This document shows positions 18,939-29,351 of a stretch of DNA of 64,000 nucleotides, one piece after another (within the stretch, counting starts at the first letter, position 1; the number at the start of each line of letters is the position of its first letter). Position numbers and translations under genes: made by a program. The stretch covers positions 1 to 64,000 of the forward strand of contig JAIPBH010000004.1 in NCBI GenBank assembly GCA_021739635.1. Direction: 5' to 3'. The notes below the pieces were generated by a model, which made no database searches, had not been told where the DNA came from, and saw only the letters and a list, made by a program, of their open reading frames with translations. The stretch comes from Flavobacteriaceae bacterium. GTDB lineage: Bacteria; Bacteroidota; Bacteroidia; Flavobacteriales; Flavobacteriaceae.

Positions 18939-19349
18939 ATGAAAAACAATTTTAAATACGACGAAATACAAATTAGAGTACGTTACGGTGAAACGGACCA
19001 AATGGGAGTAGTGTATCATGGGAATTACACATTATATCTAGAGATGGGGCGAATTGAGTGGTTAAGAAAATTGGGAGTTTCATATAAAAAAATGGAAGCT
19101 AGTGGTATTATGTTACCTGTAATTTCAATGTCACTAAACTTTAAAAAATCAGCGTGTTATGATGATGTAATTAATGTAAAAACTCAACTAAAAAATACCC
19201 CTACAGCTAAAATAGAATTTGAATATGAAATTACAGACGAAGATGGTAAAATTATTACCACAGCAACTACGGTTTTGGCTTTTATAGATATGAAAACGAA
19301 CAGACCAGTTAGAGCGCCTCAATATATTTTAGACCTTCTTGAGAATTAA
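18939..19349 (+). CDS. YbgC-type acyl-CoA thioesterase (hotdog fold)
   Basis: The 136-residue protein has the single hotdog domain of the 4-hydroxybenzoyl-CoA/YbgC thioesterase family. The catalytic block is VRYGETDQMGVVYHGNYTLY (13-32), with the aspartate of TDQMG, followed by FEMGR-like LEMGRIEWLRKLG. These enzymes hydrolyse short or medium acyl-CoA or acyl-ACP. No Tol-Pal genes are adjacent, in contrast to the ybgC locus of proteobacteria, so I do not use that name. It faces away from dnaA across a 195-bp gap and converges with yigZ with 1 nt between. Confidence 0.9.
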   Translation: MKNNFKYDEIQIRVRYGETDQMGVVYHGNYTLYLEMGRIEWLRKLGVSYKKMEASGIMLPVISMSLNFKKSACYDDVINVKTQLKNTPTAKIEFEYEITDEDGKIITTATTVLAFIDMKTNRPVRAPQYILDLLEN

Positions 19350-19350
19350 T

Positions 19351-19959
19351 TTAAATTGTTTTAATGGAGACTTCAAAGGCATTGTTAAAAGTTTCAAAAA
19401 CTATATCTGAATCTTTTTTTCTTACAGAAATAGTAATCTGACAATTTAATTCTAATTTTTGATTTATAATATCTAAGTTTTTTTCCTTAATGATACGCAT
19501 CACCTTATTCATGTTTTTATAATCAAACGTGATGAGGTAACAAATATTAATAGTTTTTTCTATAATTGAAGCGTTTTCTAATGTAAGCTGAGCAGCGGTT
19601 TTGTAAGCATTTATTAAACCACCAACACCTAATTTAACACCTCCAAAATATCTTACTATCACAATTAAAATATTAGTCACTTCAAAGGATTGTATTTGCC
19701 CGTAAATAGGCATACCAGCAGAATTATTGGGCTCACCATCATCATTTGCTCTAAATGTGATGGTTTCTGTTCCTATTTGATAAGCATAACAACAATGTCT
19801 GGCAGCATGATGTGTTTTTTTTAATTCAATTAAATAATTTTTTACATCATCTTCATGAACTACTGGAAAGGCATAACCAAAAAACTTACTATTTTTATCC
19901 TTAAATAAGATTTCTTCTGAAGGGTTTTCAATGGTTTTATATGTATCGTTTTCAGTCAA
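19351..19959 (-). CDS. yigZ: YigZ/IMPACT family protein
   Basis: The 202-residue protein shows the UPF0029/IMPACT N-terminal domain (DKNSKFFGYAFPV, HHAARHCCYAYQIG, DDGEPNNSAGMPIYGQI, IVIVRYFGGVKLGVGGLINAY; about 20-130) and the smaller C-terminal YigZ domain. The family is related to eukaryotic IMPACT, a regulator of translation kinases; the bacterial role is unclear. The start is a TTG at 19959, because a TAA stop lies right before it and the next ATG is far inside. It starts 5 nt after the HAD gene stop and so belongs to the ribD-HAD-yigZ operon. Confidence 0.9.
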   Translation of the reverse strand: MTENDTYKTIENPSEEILFKDKNSKFFGYAFPVVHEDDVKNYLIELKKTHHAARHCCYAYQIGTETITFRANDDGEPNNSAGMPIYGQIQSFEVTNILIVIVRYFGGVKLGVGGLINAYKTAAQLTLENASIIEKTINICYLITFDYKNMNKVMRIIKEKNLDIINQKLELNCQITISVRKKDSDIVFETFNNAFEVSIKTI

Positions 19960-19964
19960 TTAAC

Positions 19965-20576
19965 TTAGAATAAATCTTTTTTGGTTTTGAAAAGTGTTGT
20001 AACATCTTCTTTTTCGGCGTTTATATGCCAAACATGATAGCCTAATTTTTTTGCTGAGTTTATATTATCTAAAACATCATCTATAAACAATGTTTCTTTG
20101 GCAACAATATTATTTTCTTTTAAAACAAACTCAAAAATAGCAGCATTTGGTTTTCTTAGTGCTATTTCATGTGATAAATAAAATTTATCAAAACAGTTTT
20201 TAAAATCTTCATAAAAAGGAATATGCTCTTTTACCCAATTAATATGAATTTCGTTAGTATTGCTTAATAAAATGAGTTTATATTTTGATGATTTTTTAAG
20301 GTCTAATAAAAAATCTAATCTGTGTTTAGGAAAATCTTTCAACATAAAATTCCAGTTATCAATAAGCGCTTCTTCTGGAATGTTTGGGAAGTTTTCAGAA
20401 TAAAATTCTATAAATTCTTCAGAAGACATGAATCCCTGCTCAAACAACGAATTAATCGCTATCATTTCATCAGGAAATTTTTTAAGCTTAAATAGTTTTA
20501 GAGCATTTTGTATGGCTCCATCAATGTCAAGATTTAAGAAAACGTTTCCAAAATCAAATACTATATTTTTAATCAT
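19965..20576 (-). CDS. HAD-family phosphatase
   Basis: The 203-residue protein carries the haloacid dehalogenase motifs: motif I IVFDFGNVFLNLDID (4-18; the second aspartate position is Asn, as in the YihX-type HAD subgroup), motif II LILLSNTNEIH (about 101-111), motif III lysine in IALRKPNAAIF, and motif IV FIDDVLDNINSAKKLGYH. YihX-type members act on sugar phosphates such as glucose-1-phosphate or on FMN and flavin precursors. It overlaps the 3' end of ribD by 8 nt. The missing step of riboflavin synthesis is a HAD-type dephosphorylation of the RibD product, so this gene is a reasonable, untested candidate for that phosphatase. Confidence 0.87.
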   Translation of the reverse strand: MIKNIVFDFGNVFLNLDIDGAIQNALKLFKLKKFPDEMIAINSLFEQGFMSSEEFIEFYSENFPNIPEEALIDNWNFMLKDFPKHRLDFLLDLKKSSKYKLILLSNTNEIHINWVKEHIPFYEDFKNCFDKFYLSHEIALRKPNAAIFEFVLKENNIVAKETLFIDDVLDNINSAKKLGYHVWHINAEKEDVTTLFKTKKDLF

Positions 20577-21573
20577 TTATATACATATTAAGAATGTCTT
20601 CTTTAATTTTTGTTTTAGAAATTAGTTTTCCTGAAAAATTTGGAGATTTTGTGCCTTGTTTAAAAGCCTTTTCTCCAATGAAAATTCTGGCTTCATCCCA
20701 TAGTTTTTCATTAATAAATGTCTGTAATGTTTTAGCGCCACCTTCAATAATAACAGATGTTATTTGGTTTTTATATAAGATATTACATATTTGTTTGGCT
20801 ATGGGTTTTTTAAAATCAATGTCATTTTTACCAATGATAATAGTTTTTGCTTCATTGTTAAAAACGCTGCAGAATTTTGGTAAGTTATAGTTTTTGTCAA
20901 TAACAATTCTAACAGGATTTTCGCCTGTCCAATCTCTAACAGTTAAACTTGGATTGTCTTGTAAAACGGTATTGGCACCAACTAAAATAGCTTGTTCTTC
21001 AGCACGCCATTGATGAACTAATTGTCTGGAGTATTCATTTGTAATCCATACTGGTTTTTGTTGGTTTTTGGTTTTCGGTGATATAAAACCATCTTTTGTT
21101 TCGGCCCATTTCAAAATAATATAAGGACGCTTTTTGTTGTGAAACGTAAAAAATCGCTTATGATGGATTTTACATTCGTTTTCTAAAACTCCAACGGTAA
21201 CATGGCAACCAGCATTTTTTAGTTTTTCTATACCTTTGCCAGCTACTTTTTCATGCTCATCAATACAACCTATAACTATATTGGGAATTTTATGGGCAAT
21301 AATTAAATCACTACATGGTGGTGTTTTTCCGTAATGACTACAAGGTTCGAGTGTGACGTATAAAGTAGCTTGATTTAATAGTGTTTTATCTTTAACAGAG
21401 TTAATAGCATTGACTTCAGCATGAGGTCCGCCGTATTTGCTTGTAAAACCTTCTCCAATAATCGTATTATTTAGAACAATTACACAGCCAACCATAGGAT
21501 TAGGACGCGTGGTTCCTAAGCCATTTTTAGCAATTTCGATACATCTTTTTATGTATTTTTCATGTATATTCAC
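20569..21573 (-). CDS. ribD: Bifunctional riboflavin deaminase/reductase RibD
   Basis: The 334-residue enzyme does two steps of riboflavin synthesis: deamination of the pyrimidine from GTP, then reduction of its ribosyl side chain. The N-terminal deaminase has GPHAEVNAI (zinc His and catalytic Glu) and TLYVTLEPCSHYGKTPPCSDLI with the two zinc cysteines (about 50-90). The reductase domain (from about 150) has RPYIILKWAETKDGFI and VIIEGGAKTLQTFI. The start is GTG at 21573; no ATG fits. The -7 box ends 4 nt before that GTG, suggesting a leaderless mRNA. The HAD gene overlaps its end. Confidence 0.96.
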   Translation of the reverse strand: MNIHEKYIKRCIEIAKNGLGTTRPNPMVGCVIVLNNTIIGEGFTSKYGGPHAEVNAINSVKDKTLLNQATLYVTLEPCSHYGKTPPCSDLIIAHKIPNIVIGCIDEHEKVAGKGIEKLKNAGCHVTVGVLENECKIHHKRFFTFHNKKRPYIILKWAETKDGFISPKTKNQQKPVWITNEYSRQLVHQWRAEEQAILVGANTVLQDNPSLTVRDWTGENPVRIVIDKNYNLPKFCSVFNNEAKTIIIGKNDIDFKKPIAKQICNILYKNQITSVIIEGGAKTLQTFINEKLWDEARIFIGEKAFKQGTKSPNFSGKLISKTKIKEDILNMYIND

Positions 21574-21577
21574 ATCG

Positions 21578-21609
21578 CAAAAATAAGATTAAAAAATGGG
21601 TATTAACAA
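21578..21609 (-). promoter_or_regulatory. ribD promoter placed directly against the start codon
   Basis: On the minus strand TTG (21607-21609), a 21-nt spacer and TATTTTTG (21578-21585) are seen. The last G of the box is separated from the GTG start by 4 nt. The -33 element lies within the first codons of the divergent acetyltransferase gene. Confidence 0.6.
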
Positions 21610-22090
21610 TATCGTTATAAGAGAAATTCAACCTCATGATAATGCTCAAATAGAACGTGTAATTAGAGCCTGTTTTCATGAGTTTAAAATTCCATTGGTT
21701 GGTACAGCTTATGAAGATGAAGAAACTCCTAAAATGTATGAATCGTTTCAAAATAAAAATGATGTTTATTTTGTCATTGAATTAGAAGGTGAAGTACTTG
21801 GTGGCGGTGGCGTTAAACCTTTAAAAGATTTTGAAGCAGATGATGTTTGCGAAATTCAAAAAATGTATTTCTCACCAAAAGTTAGAGGAAATGGCTTTGG
21901 TAAATTGTTATTTGAAAAATGTATGCAAGCAGCAAAAGAATTAGGTTATAAAAAGTGTTATTTAGAATCTGCTCCACAACTTAAAGCGGCGATTCATATT
22001 TATGAATCTTTTGGGTTTAAACATTTAAATGGTGCTTTAGGAAATACCGGACACTTTTCTTGTGGTGTTTGGATGATTAAAGATTTATGA
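21596..22090 (+). CDS. GNAT acetyltransferase
   Basis: The 164-residue protein is a GNAT-fold acetyltransferase: VIREIQPHDNAQIERVI at the start, then IELEGEVLGGGGVKPL, the acetyl-CoA loop VRGNGFGKLLFEKCM (about 99-113; the R/Q-x-x-G-x-G/A pattern) and the C-terminal IYESFGFKHL. The acceptor is unknown. It begins only 22 bp from ribD on the opposite strand and its stop overlaps the start of prmC by 4 nt. It therefore leads an operon with prmC, a LOG-family gene and ligA. Confidence 0.87.
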   Translation: MGINNIVIREIQPHDNAQIERVIRACFHEFKIPLVGTAYEDEETPKMYESFQNKNDVYFVIELEGEVLGGGGVKPLKDFEADDVCEIQKMYFSPKVRGNGFGKLLFEKCMQAAKELGYKKCYLESAPQLKAAIHIYESFGFKHLNGALGNTGHFSCGVWMIKDL

Positions 22091-22952
22091 AATTAAAACA
22101 GATTAAGGACTTATTCCAAAGTGAATTAAAGGAGTTATATGAAGTAGAAGAAATAGATCATTTCTTTTTTATGCTTACTGAATTTTATTTAAGTGTAAAC
22201 CGTCTTCAGCTTGCTTTAAATCCTGAGATTATTGTTACCAATGAAAAAAATGAACTTTTCAAGGAAGCATTAAAGTCTTTTAAAAATTATCTACCTATAC
22301 AATATATAATAGGTGAAACAGAATTTTTTGGTTTACCATTCAAGGTCAATTCAAGTGTATTAATACCAAGACCAGAAACTGAAGAATTGGTTGAATGGAT
22401 TTTAAAAAGACAAGTAACAAATAAAAATCAACTTAGAATTTTAGATATAGGAACAGGTAGTGGTTGTATTGCCATTTCATTGGCTAAAAATTTGCCTAAT
22501 GCCAAGGTTTATGCGTTAGATATTAGTAATGATGCCTTAAAAATTGCTATCAAAAATGCACAATTAAATCATGTAAATATAGAGTTTATTAAAGCCAATA
22601 TATTAAATTCAAACGCATGGAATTCAGAGTTTAAAAATTTAAAGTTTGATATCATTGTATCTAATCCTCCTTATGTTCGCGAGTTGGAAAAAGAACATAT
22701 GAAATCCAATGTTTTAGATAATGAACCACATTTGGCGTTGTTTGTTGATGATGAAAATCCATTAAAATTTTACAAGGCCATAACACAATATGCTGTTGAT
22801 AATTTAAGCACTCATGGTGATTTGTTTTTTGAAATCAATGAGTATCTTGGAAGCCAAATGATTCAATTATTAAAGAACTATAATTTTAATGATATTGAAT
22901 TAAAACAAGATATTTTTAAAAAAGACAGAATGATTAAAGGAACTAAAAAAGG

Positions 22953-22956
<4 letters not shown>
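22087..22956 (+). CDS. prmC: Release factor glutamine methyltransferase PrmC (HemK)
   Basis: The 289-residue enzyme methylates the glutamine of the GGQ motif in release factors RF1 and RF2. The N-terminal helical domain is followed by a class I SAM methyltransferase domain with VLIPRPETEELVEWIL, SAM motif ILDIGTGSGCIAISLA (about 119-134) and the glutamine-binding NPPY motif in IVSNPPYVREL (about 195). Length is normal. Start and stop overlap its neighbours by 4 nt on both sides, so translation in this operon is tightly coupled. Confidence 0.96.
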
Positions 22957-25530
<2,574 letters not shown>

Positions 25531-25531
25531 T

Positions 25532-25585
25532 ATCGATAAAATACATTTTTTTATCGTTTATATGTGATTTTTTTTTATATATTTG
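25532..25585 (+). promoter_or_regulatory. ATCGATAAAAT-N10-ATCG element and -7 box of the first YhhN-like gene
   Basis: ATCGATAAAAT (25532-25542), 10 nt, then ATCG (25553-25556), 21 nt and the -7 box TATATTTG (25578-25585). The second ATCG occupies the place of the missing -33 TTTG. The same element with the same 21-bp period stands before the gene at 26859. The part CGATAAAA/TTTTATCG (25534-25541, 25549-25556) is also an inverted repeat. Confidence 0.55.
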
Positions 25586-25609
25586 GGCTTTAATTATAAA
25601 ATTATAGTC

Positions 25610-26317
25610 ATGAACAAGTATAAAGTCATGGTTGGTTTAGTGTTATTAGTTTACTTAGGATTTGTTGTTTTTCAGTTTTCTAACAATGATTATTGGGCTA
25701 CAGCCTTAGATGCTATTCTACTACCATTAATAACTATCGCATACTTTCAAAGTGAGTCTAAACCAAGTTTATTTTTCACTATTTTTTTAATATGCTATTC
25801 TATTTCTGACTTAATGGTTTTTATCATTGATTTAATACCTTATAGCTATTATTACCATGTTGGTAATGGCTTATATGTTATTGCATATTTAGCACTTCTA
25901 ATTAAAATTTTAAAGTCATTATCATTTCAGCATATTATTAAGAATTTTAAATTACATCTTATTGTTTTAATGGGATTAAATTTTTATATAGCCTATGTGC
26001 TGCAAGTTATTGTAAATCCGTATGTTGAGATGACTAATAAATATTTTGTAGAAATTTTTTATAATGTAGTTATGCTATTAGTTTTATCGGCTTCATTACT
26101 TAATTATTTTTACAAGGATAATAAAAAGTCTTTATTAATATTTTTGGGTTCTTTATCAATAGTTTTTTCAGAAGTAATTGGTGTTGCATACATGTATGTT
26201 GCTAAACAAGATTTATTAAATTTCTTAACTACTTCATTAACTCTGCTAGCTTTCTATTTTTATTGTAAGCAATCAAATCTTAATAATGAAGAAGAAATTA
26301 ACCAATTTGTTTCTTAA
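25610..26317 (+). CDS. YhhN-like polytopic membrane protein (paralogue 1)
   Basis: Start is the ATG at 25610, giving 235 residues; an in-frame TTG at 25583 falls inside the -7 box. The protein is almost wholly hydrophobic with 7-8 predicted membrane helices. Spacing and motifs recall the YhhN/lysoplasmalogenase family: LICYSISDLMVF stands where YhhN proteins have FSxxGD, and SIVFSEVIGVAY where they have FxxSD. The altered acidic positions (S-D for G-D, S-E for S-D) leave activity uncertain. The family hydrolyses vinyl-ether lysophospholipids in some organisms. The 3' end overlaps the convergent DoxX gene by 20 bp. Confidence 0.62.
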   Translation: MNKYKVMVGLVLLVYLGFVVFQFSNNDYWATALDAILLPLITIAYFQSESKPSLFFTIFLICYSISDLMVFIIDLIPYSYYYHVGNGLYVIAYLALLIKILKSLSFQHIIKNFKLHLIVLMGLNFYIAYVLQVIVNPYVEMTNKYFVEIFYNVVMLLVLSASLLNYFYKDNKKSLLIFLGSLSIVFSEVIGVAYMYVAKQDLLNFLTTSLTLLAFYFYCKQSNLNNEEEINQFVS

Positions 26318-26687
26318 AAATTACAGGAATATCTTTTCTGTATAGTATTAAAATAACTAGTGCTAGTATAAATGTTATAACAGCGGTTATAAAAAGGATA
26401 CCTCCATCATTATTTATAACAATTCCTAACTGAGTTAAATGCATCATAATTGCGCCTCCTATTATTCCTAATGTTATTACTGCTCCTACCCAAACTGTTT
26501 TAGGAATTAATAATAAAATACTTGCTATTAATTCTATAATACCTATTGCAATTCTGCCAATTGGTTCTAAACCAACTTTTGTAAAAATGTAAACACTGTC
26601 TGGATGAGCTGTAAATTTAAAACGTAAAGTTTGTATTAAAATTATTGCGACTAATAATCTTAATATGAGAGGTAAATGTTTTTTCAT
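26298..26687 (-). CDS. DoxX-family membrane protein
   Basis: The 129-residue protein has four predicted membrane helices and the DoxX pattern: LLVAIILIQTLRFKFT, a Gly-rich IAIGIIELIASILLLIPK (about 50-68), IMMHLTQLGI, and a final FILALVILILY. The DoxX family is found in oxidoreductase-like membrane complexes and in many uncharacterised small proteins. It lies between the two YhhN-like genes on the opposite strand. Its upstream region (26688-26858) is shared with the second of them and contains the ATCGATAAAAT element, so it could be under the same control. Confidence 0.78.
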   Translation of the reverse strand: MKKHLPLILRLLVAIILIQTLRFKFTAHPDSVYIFTKVGLEPIGRIAIGIIELIASILLLIPKTVWVGAVITLGIIGGAIMMHLTQLGIVINNDGGILFITAVITFILALVILILYRKDIPVIFKKQIG

Positions 26688-26781
26688 TTTATTAACTAAT
26701 TTTAAATTTTTGTCGAGATTTTATCTAATTCATTTCTTTTTTGATTTTTTTTCTTAAATAAATTATTTAAAATAGCATTTC

Positions 26782-26833
26782 ATCGATAAAATTAAATGTT
26801 ATATCGATAAAAACTTTTTTATTACTATATTTG
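26782..26833 (+). promoter_or_regulatory. ATCGATAAAAT-N10-ATCG element and -7 box of the second YhhN-like gene
   Basis: ATCGATAAAAT (26782-26792), 10 nt, then ATCGATAAAA (26803-26812), and the -7 box TATATTTG (26826-26833). The distance between the two ATCG cores is 21 bp, identical to the element at 25532. No TTTG is found at -33. Confidence 0.55.
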
Positions 26834-26858
26834 AGTAACCTACTTATGATATTGAATT

Positions 26859-27608
26859 ATGAAACCTCTGCCTTTATTTAGTTTCAACAAAGTGTTTTTT
26901 GGGGCATTATTCCTTTTAATTGTTTTAAACATAATAGGAACTGTTAGTGAAGATGCCTTATTTTTACAATCAACAAAACCATTGTTTATACCAGTGTTTC
27001 TTATCTTCTTTTTTATAAAAAATAAGACTATTAGTATTCCATTTATTTTATTTTTTATTTATTCTTTTTTAGGAGATTCTGCTTCAATGGTTTTTTCTAA
27101 TAATATATTTTTAAAAGCCTCAAGTGTCATGTACTTTTTAAGTTATTTGTGTTTGGTGGGCTTTGTATTTCCTAAATTTAAATTTGAAGAACTTAATAAA
27201 GTCATAACAGTTTACCTGATTTTAGTAGTGTTAATAAATGTGTACTTTTTGTATGTTGTTTATGGTATTTTAAAAACTATTATACCAGATAGTTTAGAGT
27301 TGTTTTTATTTGGAATGAAAAGTATCTCTTTAATAGTATTGTTTATTATTGCTTTTGGAGTTTATTTAAATTCTGAAACTAAGCATTCTATTTTGTTTTT
27401 GATAATGGCTTTATGTTTTGTATTTAGTGATATTTTATATTACGTAAGCCAATACTATGTGTACCATTGGAGCTTTTTAATGTTTGATAGAATATTACAT
27501 GTTTTAGGGCTTTTTTACCTATTCAATTATATTATTGAGTATAATAAAAGTTATAAACAAGAACTTGTGAAAGAAGATAAATTGCCTGCTAACAATATTT
27601 TAGCTTAA
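26859..27608 (+). CDS. YhhN-family membrane protein (paralogue 2)
   Basis: The 249-residue protein has about eight membrane helices and the two YhhN signatures in good form: FFIYSFLGDSASM (the GD motif, about 64-76) and ALCFVFSDILYYVSQY (the SD motif, about 185-200). The family includes lysoplasmalogenases such as TMEM86; the bacterial substrates are mostly unproven. The charged tail NYIIEYNKSYKQELVKED would be cytoplasmic. It has the same hydrophobic layout as the protein at 25610 and shares its upstream DNA element, so the two are likely paralogues under common control. Its stop overlaps the convergent nucleotidase gene by 4 bp. Confidence 0.72.
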   Translation: MKPLPLFSFNKVFFGALFLLIVLNIIGTVSEDALFLQSTKPLFIPVFLIFFFIKNKTISIPFILFFIYSFLGDSASMVFSNNIFLKASSVMYFLSYLCLVGFVFPKFKFEELNKVITVYLILVVLINVYFLYVVYGILKTIIPDSLELFLFGMKSISLIVLFIIAFGVYLNSETKHSILFLIMALCFVFSDILYYVSQYYVYHWSFLMFDRILHVLGLFYLFNYIIEYNKSYKQELVKEDKLPANNILA

Positions 27609-28522
27609 ACAATTATTGAAGTTCCGTTTGCTACTTTATTTTTTGCTGAATCAAAATAAAAATCTATTTTACCTAAGTTAATACCATAGCAACCTACTTG
27701 GTTTACAAGTATATTATTACCATCTTTATTTTTAACAATAGTAGGTTTCTTTAAAAATGTGTGAGTATGTCCTCCAATAATTAAATCAATATCTTTAGTA
27801 GCTTCTGCAAGTTTTAAATCGCTTATTTTAGTTGTTTCATTTTTATAATTATACCCAAGATGTGATAAGCAAATTATTAAATCACACTTTTCATTAGTTT
27901 TTAAAATACGTGTCATGTCTTGAGCAATTTCAATAGGATCAAGATACTTAGTTTCTTTTCTCAATAAAGGATCTACTAAGCCTTCTAGTTCAATACCCAA
28001 ACCAAAAACACCTATTTTAATGCCATTTTTATTAAATGTTTTATAAGGCTTTACATGGCTGTCCATAATTGTGTTTGAAAAATCATAATTAGCCGAAATA
28101 AATTCAAATGTAGCATGTGGTAATTGGGTAAATAAACCATCAATACCATTATCAAAATCATGATTTCCAATAGTAGCTGCATCATATTTTAGCATACTCA
28201 TAAGTTTAAACTCAAGCTCACCACCATAATAGTTAAAATATGGCGTGCCTTGAAAAATATCACCAGCATCTAATAATAGAGTGTTTGGGTTTTCTTTCCT
28301 AATAGATTCAATTAAACTAGCTCTTCTTGCTACGCCACCTTTATTCGCATTTCTTCCATCTTCAGGGCCAAATGGGTCGATATGACTGTGTACGTCATTA
28401 GTATGAAGAATCGTGATTTTTTTTATTTCAGAAGCTGTTGTAAATGAAGATAAACTTAAACCTCCTAAAGTTATTAATGCCGTTCCTGCCGATGTTTGTT
28501 GTATAAAATGTCTGCGTTTCAT
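27605..28522 (-). CDS. 5'-nucleotidase metallophosphatase half, Tat-exported
   Basis: The 305-residue protein starts with a twin-arginine signal (KRRHFIQ, hydrophobic stretch to about residue 30). The body is the calcineurin-like metallophosphatase domain of UshA-type 5'-nucleotidases: ILHTNDVHSHIDPFGP (metal D and H), LLLDAGDIFQGTPYFNYYGG, AATIGNHDFDNGIDGL, LIICLSHLGYN and LIIGGHTHTFL contain the full metal-binding set. The C-terminal nucleotidase domain that normally follows is missing here and is encoded by the gene just upstream, with 8 nt between them. The pair would therefore work together in the periplasm on nucleotides or similar phosphoesters. Confidence 0.9.
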   Translation of the reverse strand: MKRRHFIQQTSAGTALITLGGLSLSSFTTASEIKKITILHTNDVHSHIDPFGPEDGRNANKGGVARRASLIESIRKENPNTLLLDAGDIFQGTPYFNYYGGELEFKLMSMLKYDAATIGNHDFDNGIDGLFTQLPHATFEFISANYDFSNTIMDSHVKPYKTFNKNGIKIGVFGLGIELEGLVDPLLRKETKYLDPIEIAQDMTRILKTNEKCDLIICLSHLGYNYKNETTKISDLKLAEATKDIDLIIGGHTHTFLKKPTIVKNKDGNNILVNQVGCYGINLGKIDFYFDSAKNKVANGTSIIV

Positions 28523-28530
28523 TTTAAATA

Positions 28531-29292
28531 CTATTTTTTTATTTGAATAAATCTATCATCAATAACAGGACTAATGGTATCAACTTTTTTAAAATAATCT
28601 ATAAGCACATTTCTAATTTTATAATTTAAATCATATACGCTATCGTTTGGTTTAAAAAAAGTCATATTGTCGCCTCCATTATATAAATAGTCGTTGGTTG
28701 TAACATAATATGTTTTAGAATCATCAATTTTTTTGTCTTTTATGCTAGCATCAATAACGTTAAAATCTTTATCCATACTCAATTTTAGTTTGGATATAGG
28801 ATGGGCTTTTTTAGTTTTACATAAATAGCTAATTAAGCTGTCAATTTGGGTTCCTTTAAGAGCAACAACTACCAAAGTGTTTTCAAAAGGCATTAATTCA
28901 AAAGCAGTTCTTGTGGTTATATTTCCTTTTGAAATGATAGAGCGAATACCACCATGATTTAATATAACCATATCAATATCTTTTCCTGTTCTAGCTTTAA
29001 AAACAGGATAGGCTTGGTCATAAACGGCATCAGCCATAAAATTACCAATAGCCGTATTAAAGTCTCCTTCAGATTTTGAATAAGTATGTGCAGAGTAAGC
29101 CAAAATACTATCTAAATCTTTCACAACATGATCTCGATAGGGCTTAATAAAATTATCAATTTCAGTATTTGTTTTAAGACTGTCGTTGATTGTAATTTGT
29201 TGCCCTTCAATTTTGTATGGATGTAAATTGTGTGGCTTGCAACTAAAAAAAATAAAAATATTTAACAAAAAAATAAATTGTGTAAACCTCAT
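28531..29292 (-). CDS. 5'-nucleotidase C-terminal domain as a separate lipoprotein
   Basis: From the ATG at 29292 the protein has 253 residues and a lipoprotein signal (FIFFSCKPH; cysteine at about residue 18). An upstream start would add 17 residues and bury this signal. The rest is the substrate-binding C-terminal domain of 5'-nucleotidases: NFMADAVYDQAYP, VILNHGGIRSI, FELMPFENTLVVVALKG and TTNDYLYNGGDNMTFF hold the nucleotide-binding N, R and GGD positions. No metallophosphatase domain is fused. The catalytic half lies 8 nt downstream, giving an order opposite to the fused enzyme. Confidence 0.87.
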   Translation of the reverse strand: MRFTQFIFLLNIFIFFSCKPHNLHPYKIEGQQITINDSLKTNTEIDNFIKPYRDHVVKDLDSILAYSAHTYSKSEGDFNTAIGNFMADAVYDQAYPVFKARTGKDIDMVILNHGGIRSIISKGNITTRTAFELMPFENTLVVVALKGTQIDSLISYLCKTKKAHPISKLKLSMDKDFNVIDASIKDKKIDDSKTYYVTTNDYLYNGGDNMTFFKPNDSVYDLNYKIRNVLIDYFKKVDTISPVIDDRFIQIKK

Positions 29293-29325
29293 ATATAAAT
29301 CGAATAATTTTGAATGTAGTTTTGT

Positions 29326-29333
29326 TACATTTG
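29326..29333 (+). promoter_or_regulatory. Candidate -7 box for the DUF6913-dapA transcript
   Basis: TACATTTG matches TAnnTTTG and ends 18 nt before the ATG at 29352. A TTTTG (29308-29312) is only 13 nt upstream, shorter than usual, so the -33 element is doubtful. The divergent lipoprotein gene starts 34 nt to the left. Confidence 0.45.
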
Positions 29334-29351
29334 CACAAACCATAAAGATAA

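Noticed and set aside
27605-29292. Broken 5'-nucleotidase gene (frameshift)
   Set aside because: The halves are in reverse order and each has its own start and export signal, so they are two intact genes.
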